Shown piece by piece: positions 34,309 through 46,108 of a stretch of 64,000 bases of DNA (position 1 is its first letter; each line of letters opens with the position of its first letter). The notes under the pieces were generated by a model, which had not been told where the DNA came from, did not search any database, and worked only from the letters and a program-made list of their open reading frames with translations. The translations under genes were made by a program, and so were the position numbers. Origin of the DNA: Hygrophila difformis (taxonomy: Eukaryota > Streptophyta > Magnoliopsida > Lamiales > Acanthaceae); contig JAOANR010000010.1 of assembly GCA_030278955.1 (NCBI GenBank), positions 24,954,444-25,018,443 on the forward strand, read 5' to 3'.

Positions 34309-37300
34309 TGTGATACCCATAAAATATTAATAAGGGTTATAATAATAGATACATAAATATATTAATATTAATATTTAGAGTAATAATGGTAATAGTATTA
34401 GTACTTGTGTCCAATTCATAGAAAATATGGATGTAGCCAGTTAGAATAATTAGAATAATTTATTCATATAAAATGAATACTTGGTTCTTCTTAAACAACT
34501 TAATTAGAATATATGCATAGAATAATTGGGAAAAAAAAAAGGGAAAAGGGATACGGATGTGTATCCAATTCAAATTAAAAAGGGATGGCGGGGAAGTTGG
34601 ATATGAGATGAGATTTTGGGGCCTCAAATCCAAATAACTAGATATGGTATGAGATTAATAAATAGCCTCAATAAACCTTAGATTGGCATCATAATTCTTT
34701 TGAAGTTGTGCCGCCTCTCAATTCAACCTCTTCCAGAACTCTTCTAGATCGTGTTGTCCAGTAGCAATCCTTTCTTTCCCTTTTGCTGAATTGTGGCTGT
34801 AAGTTAACCTCATTTTCCTATATTTTGTAGTCAATTTTCTGCGTCAATTCCTTCGCTTTTAGCCTATCTGCAAGCCTGCATCTAGGATAGATTGCCTTTA
34901 CAGAAACCTTGGAGACGTTGTATGTTTTTTTTTTTACACACGGTATTATTTAAATAATTGTCAAGTGTTGTGTTGCTCAACGACAAAAGGGATGCATGAC
35001 TGTTAATTCTGAAATTATTTGAGTTGTGCTATAACTAGAGGCCCCGTACATATTTTTTTATGCCTGCAAAAATATATTTTCATCTTCTATCTATATACCA
35101 CGCGCAGGAGTCAATGGAGTCAAGTATTGTAGGCGATTGTGTCATAGTTTAGTTGAGTACGTGGAGTTATGGAAAAAAAACCCAAAAGGTCCCATATTTT
35201 TCAAAAATTTCCCAAAACGTCCCACAAAAATTGAATTAACCTAATCCGTCCCATAAGTTAACTAATTTTCGCCTAATCCATCCAAAGCCCCTTTAATGAT
35301 GTTTTTATGCTGACATGGCATATGATTATAAAATCTAACCATTTTGACAATGCCACATTGGCATTTGACCATTTATTAATCATTTTGACTACCCAACCCA
35401 AGCCTCAACAACACCCCTTACTGCCAAATCCAAGATACAGCCCTGAGACTCAGCGACGGCGATGATCCCGCGGCCGGATTCACGCCGGAAATACCGCCGA
35501 CGACGGCGGCCGGCACAAAAAGATCAAACAAAAAATATATCACTCAGGAAGTTTGAAACTTCAGATTATCAATCACTAAATACAAAAAAAAAAAAAAAAA
35601 AAAATCCATCAATTTGAAATTTCTAACAAATATGTCAACCATATATAGTGAAATAATACATTCCAGAAACTTTGTCCTACTACTAATTACGATTCTCAAT
35701 TAATCAAAGTTTCGAAATAAAATCTTAAACAATCCCAAAACCAACACCTAATTTGAAAGTCAACAGTAAGAATCAGACCTCTTTAAGAGGTAAACAATAG
35801 GCTCTCTTGAAATAGTCTTCAGCCTCCTCCCTCCTCCATTTGTAGACGTAAACCAAAACAAAAATATTTTGGCTCCATGGTCATTGATCTTCGTTGATTT
35901 CCACCACCAGAACCCAAAAAATCATCAAAAAAATCCAAATCACCAAAAAAAAATCACCAAAAATCCCTAATTCTCAAGAATTCCCCAAATTGAATATCCA
36001 AATCCAAATCCCTAATCTCAAAAATTGGAAATAATCTTGAATACCCAAATTGAATATTCAAATCCAAATCTCGAATCTCAAAAATTAGAAATAATCTATT
36101 GAAACATCAAGAATCACATGGAGGAGATTGGAATTTGAGAAATATTAACCAAATGGGGGAGGTATCCGAACAGTGGCCGGAGAGGGGAAAAGTTGCGAGC
36201 GCGCGAGAGAGAGAGAGAGAGAGAGGGCGGCGGCGGTAGCAAGAGGCGGCGTGGTGCAGGCGACGATGGGAGGAGGGCGGCAGATCTGGTATAGGTGGGC
36301 GGCTGCTGTGTTGTGGCGATGGGAGACGAAAGGGGCGGCGAGGGAGGAAGGGGGCGCGAAACGAGAGGGACGATGGAGAGGCGGCGGCGCTGCAAGACGG
36401 ACGGCGGTGTTGGTCGGACGCAGCAGAGGGAGGAGGCGAGAAACGGAGAAGACGGAGGCTTGGGGAAAAGTTTAAGAGACGGAGGCTTGGGGTAGGGTAA
36501 TTTTGGAATGAGGGAAAATTCTTACTTCTCTTCGGTCCAATAATGACATGTAGGCTGCCACCTAGGTTCAATAAGTAGTCAAAATATTGTTAATTCTTAA
36601 TTATATGCTATGTCAGCATAAAAACATCATTAAAGGGGCTTTGGATGAATTAGGCGAAAATTAGTAAACTTATGGGACGGATTAGGTTAATTCAATTTTT
36701 GTGGGACGTTTTGGGAAATTTTTGAAAAATATGGGACCTTTTGGGTTTTTTTTCCGTGGAGTTATCTTTATTATATAAGCCTGTAGGAATTAGCCATCTA
36801 TTAAATCATGGTGTTTCATTGAAATTCTGAAAGTTGTCTCGGCAAGGGCCTAGTATTTTAATTCCTGGAGTGGTGCTTCAATCATGAATATTTTATCCGG
36901 CAAATTATCCTAACCTGGTGATCAGTAGTGGATTTACTTGAATTGCATAATTTTTTTGTGATGAGTCGTACCTGATCATTCCAGTTGGTTAGCAAAGTAG
37001 TTTTGGGAATGTATTATCACGTAGGAAGAATTTGGAATGTGTTTATATAGCGGTGTGACTGGACTAGTATTGACGAGTAGATGCTTATGTACGGATTATG
37101 CGGATTATGTGGATTATGCGGTTGAGGGGTAGGACCGTGACGGGTCTGCAGCGACGAAACTCACCCCCTCTGTCACAAAGCGGATTATGCGGTTGAGGGG
37201 CAGGACCGTGACGGGTCTGCAGCGACGAAACTCGCCCCCTCTGTCACAAATTAATGAAATCTAGGTTGACGAACCTTTGAATATGCGGTATTGTGGGTCT

Positions 37301-37773
37301 AAACCCCTAACCTCGCCTGCGGGTCTAGGTTAGGGCACCGGTGCTGTAGGTTTAGACAAATTTCGCGGATTATGCGGTAAAAAGTGTCCTCGTCAATATT
37401 AATTCACCATCACTACTATTTTTGCGGTTGTGTCATTCTTTGGTGTTGTCCTTATGGAACTGTGGGTTAACTTACCAGTTTATACTGAGTTGTGTGTGTG
37501 TTTTTCTTTTTTCTCTTTTTCAGGATTTGGAAGTGAGTAGAGATGAGCACGTGCACGCATTGGAATGGGATTTCAAATTTTAACTTTAGCTAATAAAAAT
37601 CATCTTTAAATTTATGATGTCTTTTGTACAATTACTTTTGAAAATATTATGGATTATGTTTTCTTATTAGAGCCTTAGCATCTCTTAGTTGATTCGTGCT
37701 TTATAGTATTTTATCCAAGAGATATGGCGGTAGCATCCCCTTTATTTTGGTGTTTTAAATTGGGGGTGTTACA
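34309..37773 (+). repeat. LTR-B, containing a Mutator-like element
   Basis: About 1870 bp once the 1585-bp element and its 10-bp duplication are removed. It shares derived variants with LTR-C against A and D, such as 'ggttcttctt', 'tatgtacgga' and 'aatttcgcgg'. The 70-bp-period duplication is visible at 37112 and 37182. Confidence 0.9.
35171..36755. mobile_element. Mutator-like TIR element, 1.6 kb
   Basis: Long terminal inverted repeats of about 150 bp begin GGAAAAAAAACCC and match perfectly at the tips. The duplication is 10 bp, GTGGAGTTAT (35161-35170 and 36756-36765), typical of Mutator-like transposons. There is no transposase. The interior has a 21-A run (35584-35604), a (GA)n tract near 36206-36225, and GC-rich stretches at 35450-35515 and 36160-36480 that look like gene 5'-end sequence, possibly captured. 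The Ser/Pro/Arg-rich frames there are not convincing proteins. Confidence 0.85.
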
Positions 37774-38527
37774 AAGTGGTATCAGAGCGGTTCGATTCTT
37801 TCGGACCAATATTTTTAAGAGTGTATAAATATTTTTAGTTTTTTTTCTTTCTAAAAGTTATGTATTAAATTTTTAAGTCTATAAAAATATTATAATTTCT
37901 AAACTCATCATAGTATTATTATTATTTTTCTAAAAGTCCATGGAAGTTCTCTTTTGCATAAAAATATTTTAAAATCATGCATTAAATTATTTTTTAAACT
38001 TGGGGTATGGGCCATATGCATACATTATTTGATTAGATGTTTAAATCCCGTTATTAGAATTTTTAATAGTTTCGTTCTATAAATTCTATTGCTTGATTCC
38101 GCATTTAACCTCTCTGCTTCGTGTTTCCGAACCTAGATTATCCCTTAGCTATGAACTAAGTCTTCTAAGTTAGCAAATTTTGTCTTCATTGAGTTCTTAT
38201 TCATGACTTAGTTTTGCGCTTAGTGACTCAATGGTTACCTTATTCCTTGTTGCGGACTTACCCCTCATTCTTTAGGAGCTAGCTGCTAAGATACCCGCAT
38301 CTCCCCCAAAATCACCATGAGGTAGTTATGTGGACATAACTATAATCCTAAGCGGGGGAGGTTGTAACAATCCTATGAGCACCCACTTAACTATAATTCA
38401 AGATACCACACTATCTTTGTATCGTGCTTTCCCAAAAGTCACATTTCTTTGAACACTTACATGAAATGCTCTATCCTTAGACTTTAAGCGACTTCGAGGA
38501 TGAAGTCGATTTTTAAGGAGGGTAGAT
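37774..38527 (+). other. Internal region B of the LTR complex
   Basis: 754 bp, non-coding, with an intact primer site TGGTATCAGAGC at 37777-37788 and a PPT 'aaggagggtaga' at 38514-38525. It has the perfect GTTATG/CATAAC hairpin with loop TGGA (about 38323-38340). Nearly identical to internal A. Confidence 0.88.
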
Positions 38528-40396
38528 TGTGATACCCATAAAATATTAATAAGGGTTATAATAATAGATACATAAATATATTAATATTAATATTTAGAGT
38601 AATAATGGTAATAATATTAGTACTTGTGTCCAATTCATAGAAAATATGGATGTAGCCAGTTAGAATAATTAGAATAATTTATTCATATAAAATGAATACT
38701 TGGTTCTTCTTAAACAACTTAATTAGAATATATGCATAGAATAATTGGGAAAAAAAAAAGGGAAAAGGGATACGGATGTGTATCCAATTCAAATTAAAAA
38801 GGGATGGCGGGGAAGTTGGATATGAGATGAGATTTTGGGGCCTCAAATCCAAATAACTAGATATGGTATGAGATTAATAAATAGCCTCAATAAACCTTAG
38901 ATTGGCATCATAATTCTTTTGAAGTTGTGCCGCCTCTCAATTCAACCTCTTCCAGAACTCTTCTAGATCGTGTTGTCCAGTAGCAATCCTTTCTTTCCCT
39001 TTTGCTGAATTGTGGCTGTAAGTTAACCTCATTTTCCTATATTTTGTAGTCAATTTTCTGCGTCAATTCCTTCGCTTTTGGCCTATCTGCAAGCCTGCAT
39101 CTAGGATAGATTGCCTTTACAGAAACCTTGGAGACGTTGTATGTTTTTTTTTTACACACGGTATTATTTAAATAATTGTCAAGTGTTGTGTTGCTCAACG
39201 ACAAAAGGGATGTATGACTGTTAATTCTAAAATTATTTGAGTTGTGCTATAACTAGAGGCCCCGTACATATTTTTTTATGCCTGCAAAAATATATTTTCA
39301 TCTTCTATCTATATACCACGCGCAGGAGTCAATGGAGTCAAGTATTGTAGGCGATTGTGTCATAGTTTAGTTGAGTACGTGGAGTTATCTTTATTATATA
39401 AGCCTGTAGGAATTAGCCATCTATTAAATCATGGTGTTTCATTGAAATTCTGAAAGTTGTCTCGGCAAGGGCCTACTATTTTAATTCCTGGAGTGGTGCT
39501 TCAATCATGAATATTTTATCCGGCAAATTATCCTAACCTGGTGATCAGTAGTGGATTTACTTGAATTGCATAATTTTATTGTGATGAGTCGTACCTGATC
39601 ATTCCAGTTGGTTAGCAAAGTAGTTTTGGGAATGTATTATCACGTAGGAAGAATTTGGAATGTGTTTATATAGCGGTGTGACTGGACTAGTATTGACGAG
39701 TAGATGCTTATGTACGGATTATGCGGATTATGTGGATTATGCGGTTGAGGGGTAGGACCGTGACGGGTCTGCAGCGACGAAACTCACCCCCTCTGTCACA
39801 AAGCGGATTATGCGGTTGAGGGGCAGGACCGTGACGGGTCTGCAGCGACGAAACTCGCCCCCTCTGTCACAAATTAATGAAATCTAGGTTGACGAACCTT
39901 TGAATATGCGGTATTGTGGGTCTAAACCCCTAACCTCGCCTGCGTGTCTAAGTTAGGGCACCGGTGCTGTAGGTTTAGACAAATTTCGCGGATTATGCGG
40001 TAAAAAGTGTCCTCGTCAATATTAATTCACCATCACTACTATTTTTGCGGTTGTGTCATTCTTTGGTGTTGTCCTTATGGAACTGTGGGTTAACTTACCA
40101 GTTTATACTGAGTTGTGTGTGTGTTTTTCTTTTTTCTCTTTTTCAGGATTTGGAAGTGAGTAGAGATGAGCACGTGCACGCATTGGAATGGGATTTCAAA
40201 TTTTAACTTTAGCTAATAAAAATCATCTTTAAATTTATGATGTCTTTTGTACAATTACTTTTGAAAATATTATGGATTATGTTTTCTTATTAGAGCCTTA
40301 GCATCTCTTAGTTGATTCGTGCTTTATAGTATTTTATCCAAGACATGTGGCGGTAGCATCCCCTTTATTTTGGTGTTTTAAATTGGTGGTGTTACA
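38528..40396 (+). repeat. LTR-C
   Basis: An uninterrupted 1869-bp copy that serves as the reference for the family. It has the 70-bp-period duplication and ends 'ggtggtgttaca'. It is closest to LTR-B. Confidence 0.92.
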
Positions 40397-40871
40397 AAGT
40401 GGTATCAGAGCGGTTCGATTCTTTCGGACCAATATTTTTAAGAGTGTATAAATATTTTTAGTTTTTTTTCTTTCTAAAAGTTATGTATTAAATTTTTAAG
40501 TCTATAAAAATATTATAATTTCTAAACTCATCATAGTATTATTATTATTTTTCTAAAAGTCCATGGAAGTTCTCTTTTGCATAAAAATATTTTAAAATCA
40601 TGCATTAAATTATTTTTTAAACTTGGGGTATGGGCCATATGCATACATTATTTGATTAGATGTTTAAATCCCGTTATTAGAATTTTTAATAGTTTCGTTC
40701 TATAAATTCTATTGCTTGATTCCGCATTTAACCTCTCTGCTTCGTGTTTCCGAACCTAGATTATCCCTTAGCTATGAACTAAGTCTTCTAAGTTAGCAAA
40801 TTTTGTCTTCATTGAGTTCTTATTCATGACTTAGTTTTGCGCTTAGTGACTCAATGGTTACCTTATTCCTT
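40397..40871 (+). other. Internal region C, truncated and fused into LTR-D
   Basis: A primer site lies at 40400-40411. The sequence follows the other internals until 'accttattccttg', then jumps to LTR sequence 'ttggttctcc'. The junction sits on the shared bases 'ttg'. About 280 bp of internal region with the PPT and about 170 bp of LTR start are missing, consistent with a microhomology-mediated deletion. Confidence 0.85.
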
Positions 40872-42960
40872 GGTTCTCCTTAAACAACTTAATTAGAATA
40901 TATGCATAGAATAATTGGGAAAAAAAAGGGAAAAGGGATACGGATGTGTATCCAATTCAAATTAAAAAGGGATGGCGGGGAAGTTGGATATGAGATGAGA
41001 TTTTGGGGCCTCAAATCCAAATAACTAGATATGGTATGAGATTAATAAATAGCCTCAATAAACCGTAGATTGGCATCACAATTCTTTTGAAGTTGTGCCG
41101 CCTCTCAATTCAACCTCTTCCAGAACTCTTCTATATCGTGTTGTCCAGTAGCAATCCTTTCTTTCCCTTTTGCTGAATTGTGGCTGTAAGTTAACCTCAT
41201 TTTCCTATATTCTGCAGTCAATTTTCTGCGTCAATTCCTTCACTTGTAGCCTATCTGCAAGCCTGCATCTAGGATAGATTGCCTTTACAGAAACCTTGGA
41301 GACGTTGTATGCTTTTTTTTTTTACACACGGTATTATTTAAATAATTGTCAAGTGTTGTGTTGCTCAACGACAAAAGGGATGCATGACTGTTAATTCTAA
41401 AATTATTTGAGTTGTGCTATAACTAGAGGCCCCGTACATATTTTTTTAGGAAAAAAAACACCATTGGTCCCATAAGTTTCTCCAATTTCGATTTCAGTCC
41501 CATATTAATTTCATTAACACAATCAATCCATTATGTTTACTAATTTTTGCATAATCCATCCCAAACCCCTTAATAACGCATTTCTGCTGACGTGGCACCG
41601 GATTAAGCAAACTTATGGGACCAATGACACCGCAATTAGCAACTTATGGGACCAATGGCGTCACAATTAGCAAACTTACGCGGTGCCACGTCAGCAGGAA
41701 TGCGTCATTAAGGGGTTTGGGATGAATTATGCAAAAATTAACAAACATAATGGATTGATTGTGTTAATGAAATTAATATGGGACTGAAAACGAAATTGGG
41801 AAAACTTATGGGACCAATGGTGTTTTTTTTTCCTATTTTTTTATGCCTGCAAAAATATATTTTCATCTTCTATCTATATACCACGCGCAGGAGTCAATGA
41901 AGTCAAGTATTGTAGGCGATTGTGTCATAGTTTAGTTGAGTACGTGGAGTTATCTTTATTATATAAGCCTGTAGGAATTAGCCATCTATTAAATCATGGT
42001 GTTTCATTGAAATTCTGAAAGTTGTCTCGGCAAGGGCCTAGTATTTTAATTCCTGGAGTGGTGCTTCAATCATGAATATTTTATCCGGCAAATTATCCTA
42101 ACCTGGTGATCAGTAGTGGATTTACTTGAATTGCATAATTTTTTTGTGATGAGTCGTACCTGATCATTCCAGTTGGTTAGCAAAGTAGTTTTGGGAATGT
42201 ATTATCACGTAGGAAGAATTTGGAATGTGTTTATATTGCGGTGTGACTGGACTAGTATTGACGAGTAGATGCTTATGTGCGGATTATGCGGATTATGTGG
42301 ATTATGCGGTTGAGGGGTAGGACCGTGACGGGTCTGCAGCGACGAAACTCGCCCCCTCTGTCACAAAGCGGATTATGCGGTTGAGGGGCAGGACCGTGAC
42401 GGGTCTGCAGCGACGAAACTCGCCCCCTCTGTCACAAATTAATGAAATCTAGGTTGACGAACCTTTGAATATGCGGTATTGTGGGTCTAAACCCCTAACC
42501 TCGCCTGCGGGTCTAGGTTAGGGCACCGGTGCTGTAGGTTTAGACAAATTTTGCGGATTATGCGGTAAAGAGTGTCCTCGTCAATATTAATTCACCATCA
42601 CTACTATTTTTGCGGTTGTGTCATTCTTTGGTGTTGTCCTTATGGAACTGTGGGTTAACTTACCAGTTTATACTGAGTTGTGTGTGTGTTTTTCTTTTTT
42701 CTCTTTTTCAGGATTTGGAAGGAGTAGAGATGAGCACGTGCACGCATTGGGATGGGATTTCAAATTTTATCTTTAGCTAATAAAAATCATCTTTAAATTT
42801 ATGATGTCTTTTGTACAATTACTTTTGAAAATATTATGGATTATGTTTTCTTATTAGAGCCTTAGCATCTCTTGGTTGATTCGTGCTTTATAGTATTTTA
42901 TCCAAGAGATGTGGCGATAGCATCCCCTTTATTTTGGTGTTTTAAATTGGGGGTGTTACA
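40872..42960 (+). repeat. LTR-D, 5' truncated, containing a MITE
   Basis: Lacks roughly the first 170 bp of the LTR and holds the MITE at 41449-41833. It shares most diagnostic variants with LTR-A ('ggttctcctt', 'cttcacttgtagcc', 'tatgtgcgga'). It ends GGTGTTACA at 42960 next to the right TAGCA duplication. Confidence 0.9.
41449..41833. mobile_element. MITE, Mutator-like, 385 bp
   Basis: Terminal repeats GGAAAAAAAACACC and their complement extend over most of each half, so the element could fold into a long hairpin. The duplication is TATTTTTTTA (41439-41448 and 41834-41843). The tips resemble those of the 35171-36755 element (GGAAAAAAAAC...GGTCCCATA), so the two are probably related. Non-coding. 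Confidence 0.88.
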
Positions 42961-43115
42961 TAGCACATGTTTTGTTCCTTGTTCTATTCTTGCTGAATCT
43001 TGGTGCTGTGTTTTTGAGGATGTATCCTCACGTTTTTGTTTTTGTAGTTTATATGCTGTATTCCAACATTTGGAAAATCTATGAAAAAAACTCTTCTTCC
43101 CCTCAAAAAAAAAAA
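42961..43115 (+). other. LINE 3' end with poly-A tail
   Basis: The remainder of the LINE 3' UTR after the LTR complex, ending 'cttcttcccctc' and 11 As (43105-43115). The right target duplication follows at 43116-43130. Confidence 0.85.
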
Positions 43116-43130
43116 TTAATAATAAATCAT

Positions 43131-43437
43131 ACTAATATAGAATGATTTATTATATAAAAAATACATATTCTAAAATTTAGTTTTCATTTTATAATTTAAT
43201 ATTGTGTTTCCAAAATTTTCTTCATTGATCAATTCAAAAATCAATTGATTTTTCTTCCGGATTTTCTTCCCATTTCAAAAGTATCTTATCCGATAATTCC
43301 TCCACATTAATTAAAGTAATCACTTGAATTAATAAAAATATAGGAAGAACCTTATATAATTGTAGGAATATCCTTATGTAATTGTAATAGATATGTATAA
43401 ATTAATTAATAGTAAATCAAACTAATATGTTTATTAT
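43131..43437. repeat. AT-rich ~290-bp array, right half
   Basis: It continues the array interrupted at 16274, with the same words ('ttctaaaatttag' near 43168). The last 9 bp, GTTTATTAT (43429-43437), are the left duplication of the next element. Confidence 0.85.
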
Positions 43438-44923
43438 CAATTCCGTTAGGGTGCGACTAAGCATTTTGACTTGATGTACTGCGGTACATCGCAGCCATTG
43501 ATTTAATTTATAAATTGATGGTTGAGATTAACTTAAAGGTTAAAATAGTAAATTTGCTACATTTAGTTTGTGAACAGACAATTGCTGATTCTTCCATTCT
43601 TCTTCTTATTCTTCCGTTCTTCTTCTCTTCTTCTTTGCATTTCAATGATTGATCTCATATTACCCTCCAATTTGCTTAATTATGCTGCTATACATAGATA
43701 TACGTCGCTGAAATAATTTTAAATAAAGTCATTGAATTGTTCATGAAAACGTACCCGAAATATTCTAGTTGAGTCGCTGAATTATTCTTCATAGCATCGC
43801 TGAATTATTCTTCATAGCATCGCTGAATTATTCTTCATAGCATCGCTGAATTCTTCTTGACTGCCTCGCTGAGTTCTTCTTTGTAGCGTCGCTGAATTCT
43901 TCTGTGTAATGTGGCTGAATGCTGAACTCTTCTAGGATAGTGTCGCTTAAATATTTTTTATAGCATCACTAAATTGTTTTTTTGTAGCATGATTGAAATT
44001 ATCTATTAATATATTTGTTACCATTCGTTGATGATTATTTGAAAATATTAGATTAGATATGATATTATTTACCAAATATTAGATATGATAACATACTAAA
44101 TATAGGTTTACCAAATATTAGATATGATATTATTTACCAAATATTAGATATGATAACAGAATTGTTTTTGGTAGCATCGCTGAATCATTCTTGGTAGCGT
44201 CGCTGAATTCTGCTTGGTACCATCGCTGAATTCCTCTACTTGATCTCGCTGAAATATATTTGATAGCATCCCTTCATTATTTTTGATAGCATCACAGAAT
44301 TGTTTTTGGTAGCATCGCTGAATCATTCTAGGTTGCGTCGCTGAATTATTCTTGGTACCATCGCTGAATTATGCTAGATACGGTCGCTGAAATATATTTG
44401 ATAGCATCCCTTCATTATTTTTGGCAGCATCACATAATTGTTTTTGGTAGCATCGCTGAATCATTCTAGGTTGCGTCGCTGAATTATTCTTGGTAGCATC
44501 GCTGAATTATGCTAGATACGGTCGCTGAATTCCTCTACTTGTGGTCCCTGAAATATATTTTATAGCATCACTTAATTGTTTTTGGTAAGATCGCTGAAAT
44601 GATCTATTAATAAATTTGATACGTATCTTTGATCATAAAAAGATATTATTTGAAATATTAGATATGGATTACCAAATATTTGATATGATTTACTAAATAA
44701 TAAATATGATAACATACTAAATATAGAGTTACCAAATATTAGATATGATAACATGTCTAAAATACTTGTCGTATCGCTGAAATGCATTGTTTTTAAAATG
44801 AACTATTATTGTGTTATGACAATTATACCCTTTTTCATTTACAACCCTTGGATTTTAAACGGACGCTTCAGATCGCTGCCTTGATGTGCTGCGGGATTTG
44901 TTGATCGCACGCTAACTGGACCC
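43438..44923. mobile_element. TIR element (Mutator-like?) with internal 'TCGCTGAAT' repeats
   Basis: The ends are imperfect inverted repeats: 'ccgttagggtgcgact' near the left and, reverse-complemented, 'ccagttagcgtgcgatc' at the right. They are flanked by the 9-bp duplication GTTTATTAT (43429-43437 and 44924-44932). A 9-bp TSD favours Mutator-like, though an 8-bp hAT reading is possible. 43775-44600 carries some 25 copies of 'tcgctgaat' spaced about 25 bp ('tagcatcgctgaattattct'), with a larger internal duplication around 44165-44530. No transposase. Confidence 0.75.
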
Positions 44924-44932
44924 GTTTATTAT

Positions 44933-45763
44933 ATAAAAAATACATATTCTAAAATTTAGTTTCCATTTTATAATTTAATATTGTGTTTCCAAACTTTTCT
45001 TCATTGATCAATTCAAAAGTCCATTGATTTTTATTCCCGGTTTTCTTCCCAATTCAAAAGTAATCTTATCCGATGATTCATCCATATTAATTAAAGTAAT
45101 CACTTGAATTAATAGAAATATAGGAAGATCCTTATATAATTGTAGGAAGATCCTTATATAATTGTAATAGATATGTATAAATTAATTAATAAATCATACT
45201 AATATTGAATGGTTTATTTTAAAAAATACATATTATAAGATTTAGTTTCCATTTTATAATTTATTATTGTGTTTTCAAGATACGAAAAACTTTATATGGA
45301 AAGATTTAGTTGCCAATACAAATAAAAATCTCATTATAAACAAATTATAATAATATCCTTATCGAATTGTAATAAATATTTATAAATTAATAAATCATTC
45401 TAATGATATTTAAATGTTATATATAGAAGAGATTTTTGGGAGGGAAATTAAACATAGGAGATTTACATTTAATGTGAAACAATCATTAGAGGGATTAATT
45501 GAGAATATAATTAATTTACCATGTTTGAATTAGTGACTAAAAATTGAGGACAACTAAATTACATTAATTATCGATTATTTAAGGGATAATTTATTAATAT
45601 CAATTGATTAATCGAGAATATAAATAATTTACCTTTTTGGGTAATGATTTCAATAATATGAAAAATTAGTATATTTTCATTAGTTCATTTCAAATAAAAA
45701 ACTTATCTTACACAAAATATAGATTTTGCTAGGCATTGTGTTAAACTTGTATACATTTCTCAG
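44933..45763. repeat. AT-rich array continuation and decayed derivatives
   Basis: One more unit starts near 44948, followed by decayed related sequence ('aagatttagttgccaat' near 45303, seen again near 50156 and 51301). No gene. Confidence 0.7.
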
Positions 45764-45940
45764 TTGAATGAAATACAATAGATTGCGAGAAACAAATGGA
45801 TAAAAATGAGTTGGACAAATTTCAGACTATCTTTTATTGAATGAAACACCAAAGGTTGTGAGAAACAAATGGATAAAAATGATATAGACAAATTTCAAAC
45901 TATCTCTTATTGAATGAAACACAAAAGATTGTGAGAACCT
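45764..45940. repeat. Tandem repeat, 73 bp, about 2.4 copies
   Basis: Units beginning 'ttgaatgaaa' at 45764, 45837 and 45910 share 'gagaaacaaatggataaaaa' and 'gacaaatttca'. Non-coding. Confidence 0.85.
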
Positions 45941-46108
45941 AATGCTACAACAACTAAATTCATCCAATTATTTACACTTGGTGGAACAAATCTCTCCACA
46001 AAAACAATAGCCAAATAAATCTTTCCCCAAAAGATGAAGTGAAATGGGAAGTCACCGATTATTTGACATAGAAAAAGATGTCGCAACAATTGATTTATTC
46101 ATGTATGG

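Larger units (their letters stand above)
29079..42960 (+). mobile_element. Tandem complex of a non-autonomous LTR element (4 LTRs, 3 internals)
   Basis: The order is LTR-A, internal, LTR-B, internal, LTR-C, truncated internal, truncated LTR-D. LTRs start TGTGATACCC and end GGTGTTACA. Stripped of insertions they are about 1870 bp and the internals 754 bp. The outermost ends are flanked by TAGCA at 29074-29078 and 42961-42965, so the whole complex occupies one insertion site and probably grew by unequal recombination between LTRs. The internals encode no protein, so this is a LARD/TRIM-like element relying on partner proteins. Confidence 0.9.
16275..43115 (+). mobile_element. LINE insertion with inverted 5' segment, inflated by nested elements
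   Basis: One insertion is inferred from the shared 15-bp target duplication and the poly-A at 43105-43115. The 3' UTR part (28603-29078 plus 42961-43115) is in plus orientation. The part running from the ORF1 C-terminus through ORF2 to 3' UTR sequence (16275-16431 plus 23777-28581) is inverted. That is the arrangement made by twin priming during target-primed reverse transcription. Two insertions (16432-23771 and 29079-42960) account for most of the length. Without them and their TSDs the LINE is about 5.6 kb. Confidence 0.8.

Noticed and set aside
36107..36571. 154-codon Ser/Pro/Arg-rich minus-strand ORF
   Set aside because: Low complexity, includes the (GA)n tract, and sits in a TIR element interior; at most a captured non-coding or UTR fragment.
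42872..43084. 70-codon ORF across the LTR-D/LINE junction
   Set aside because: It spans the TAGCA insertion boundary of two different elements, so it cannot be an evolved gene.
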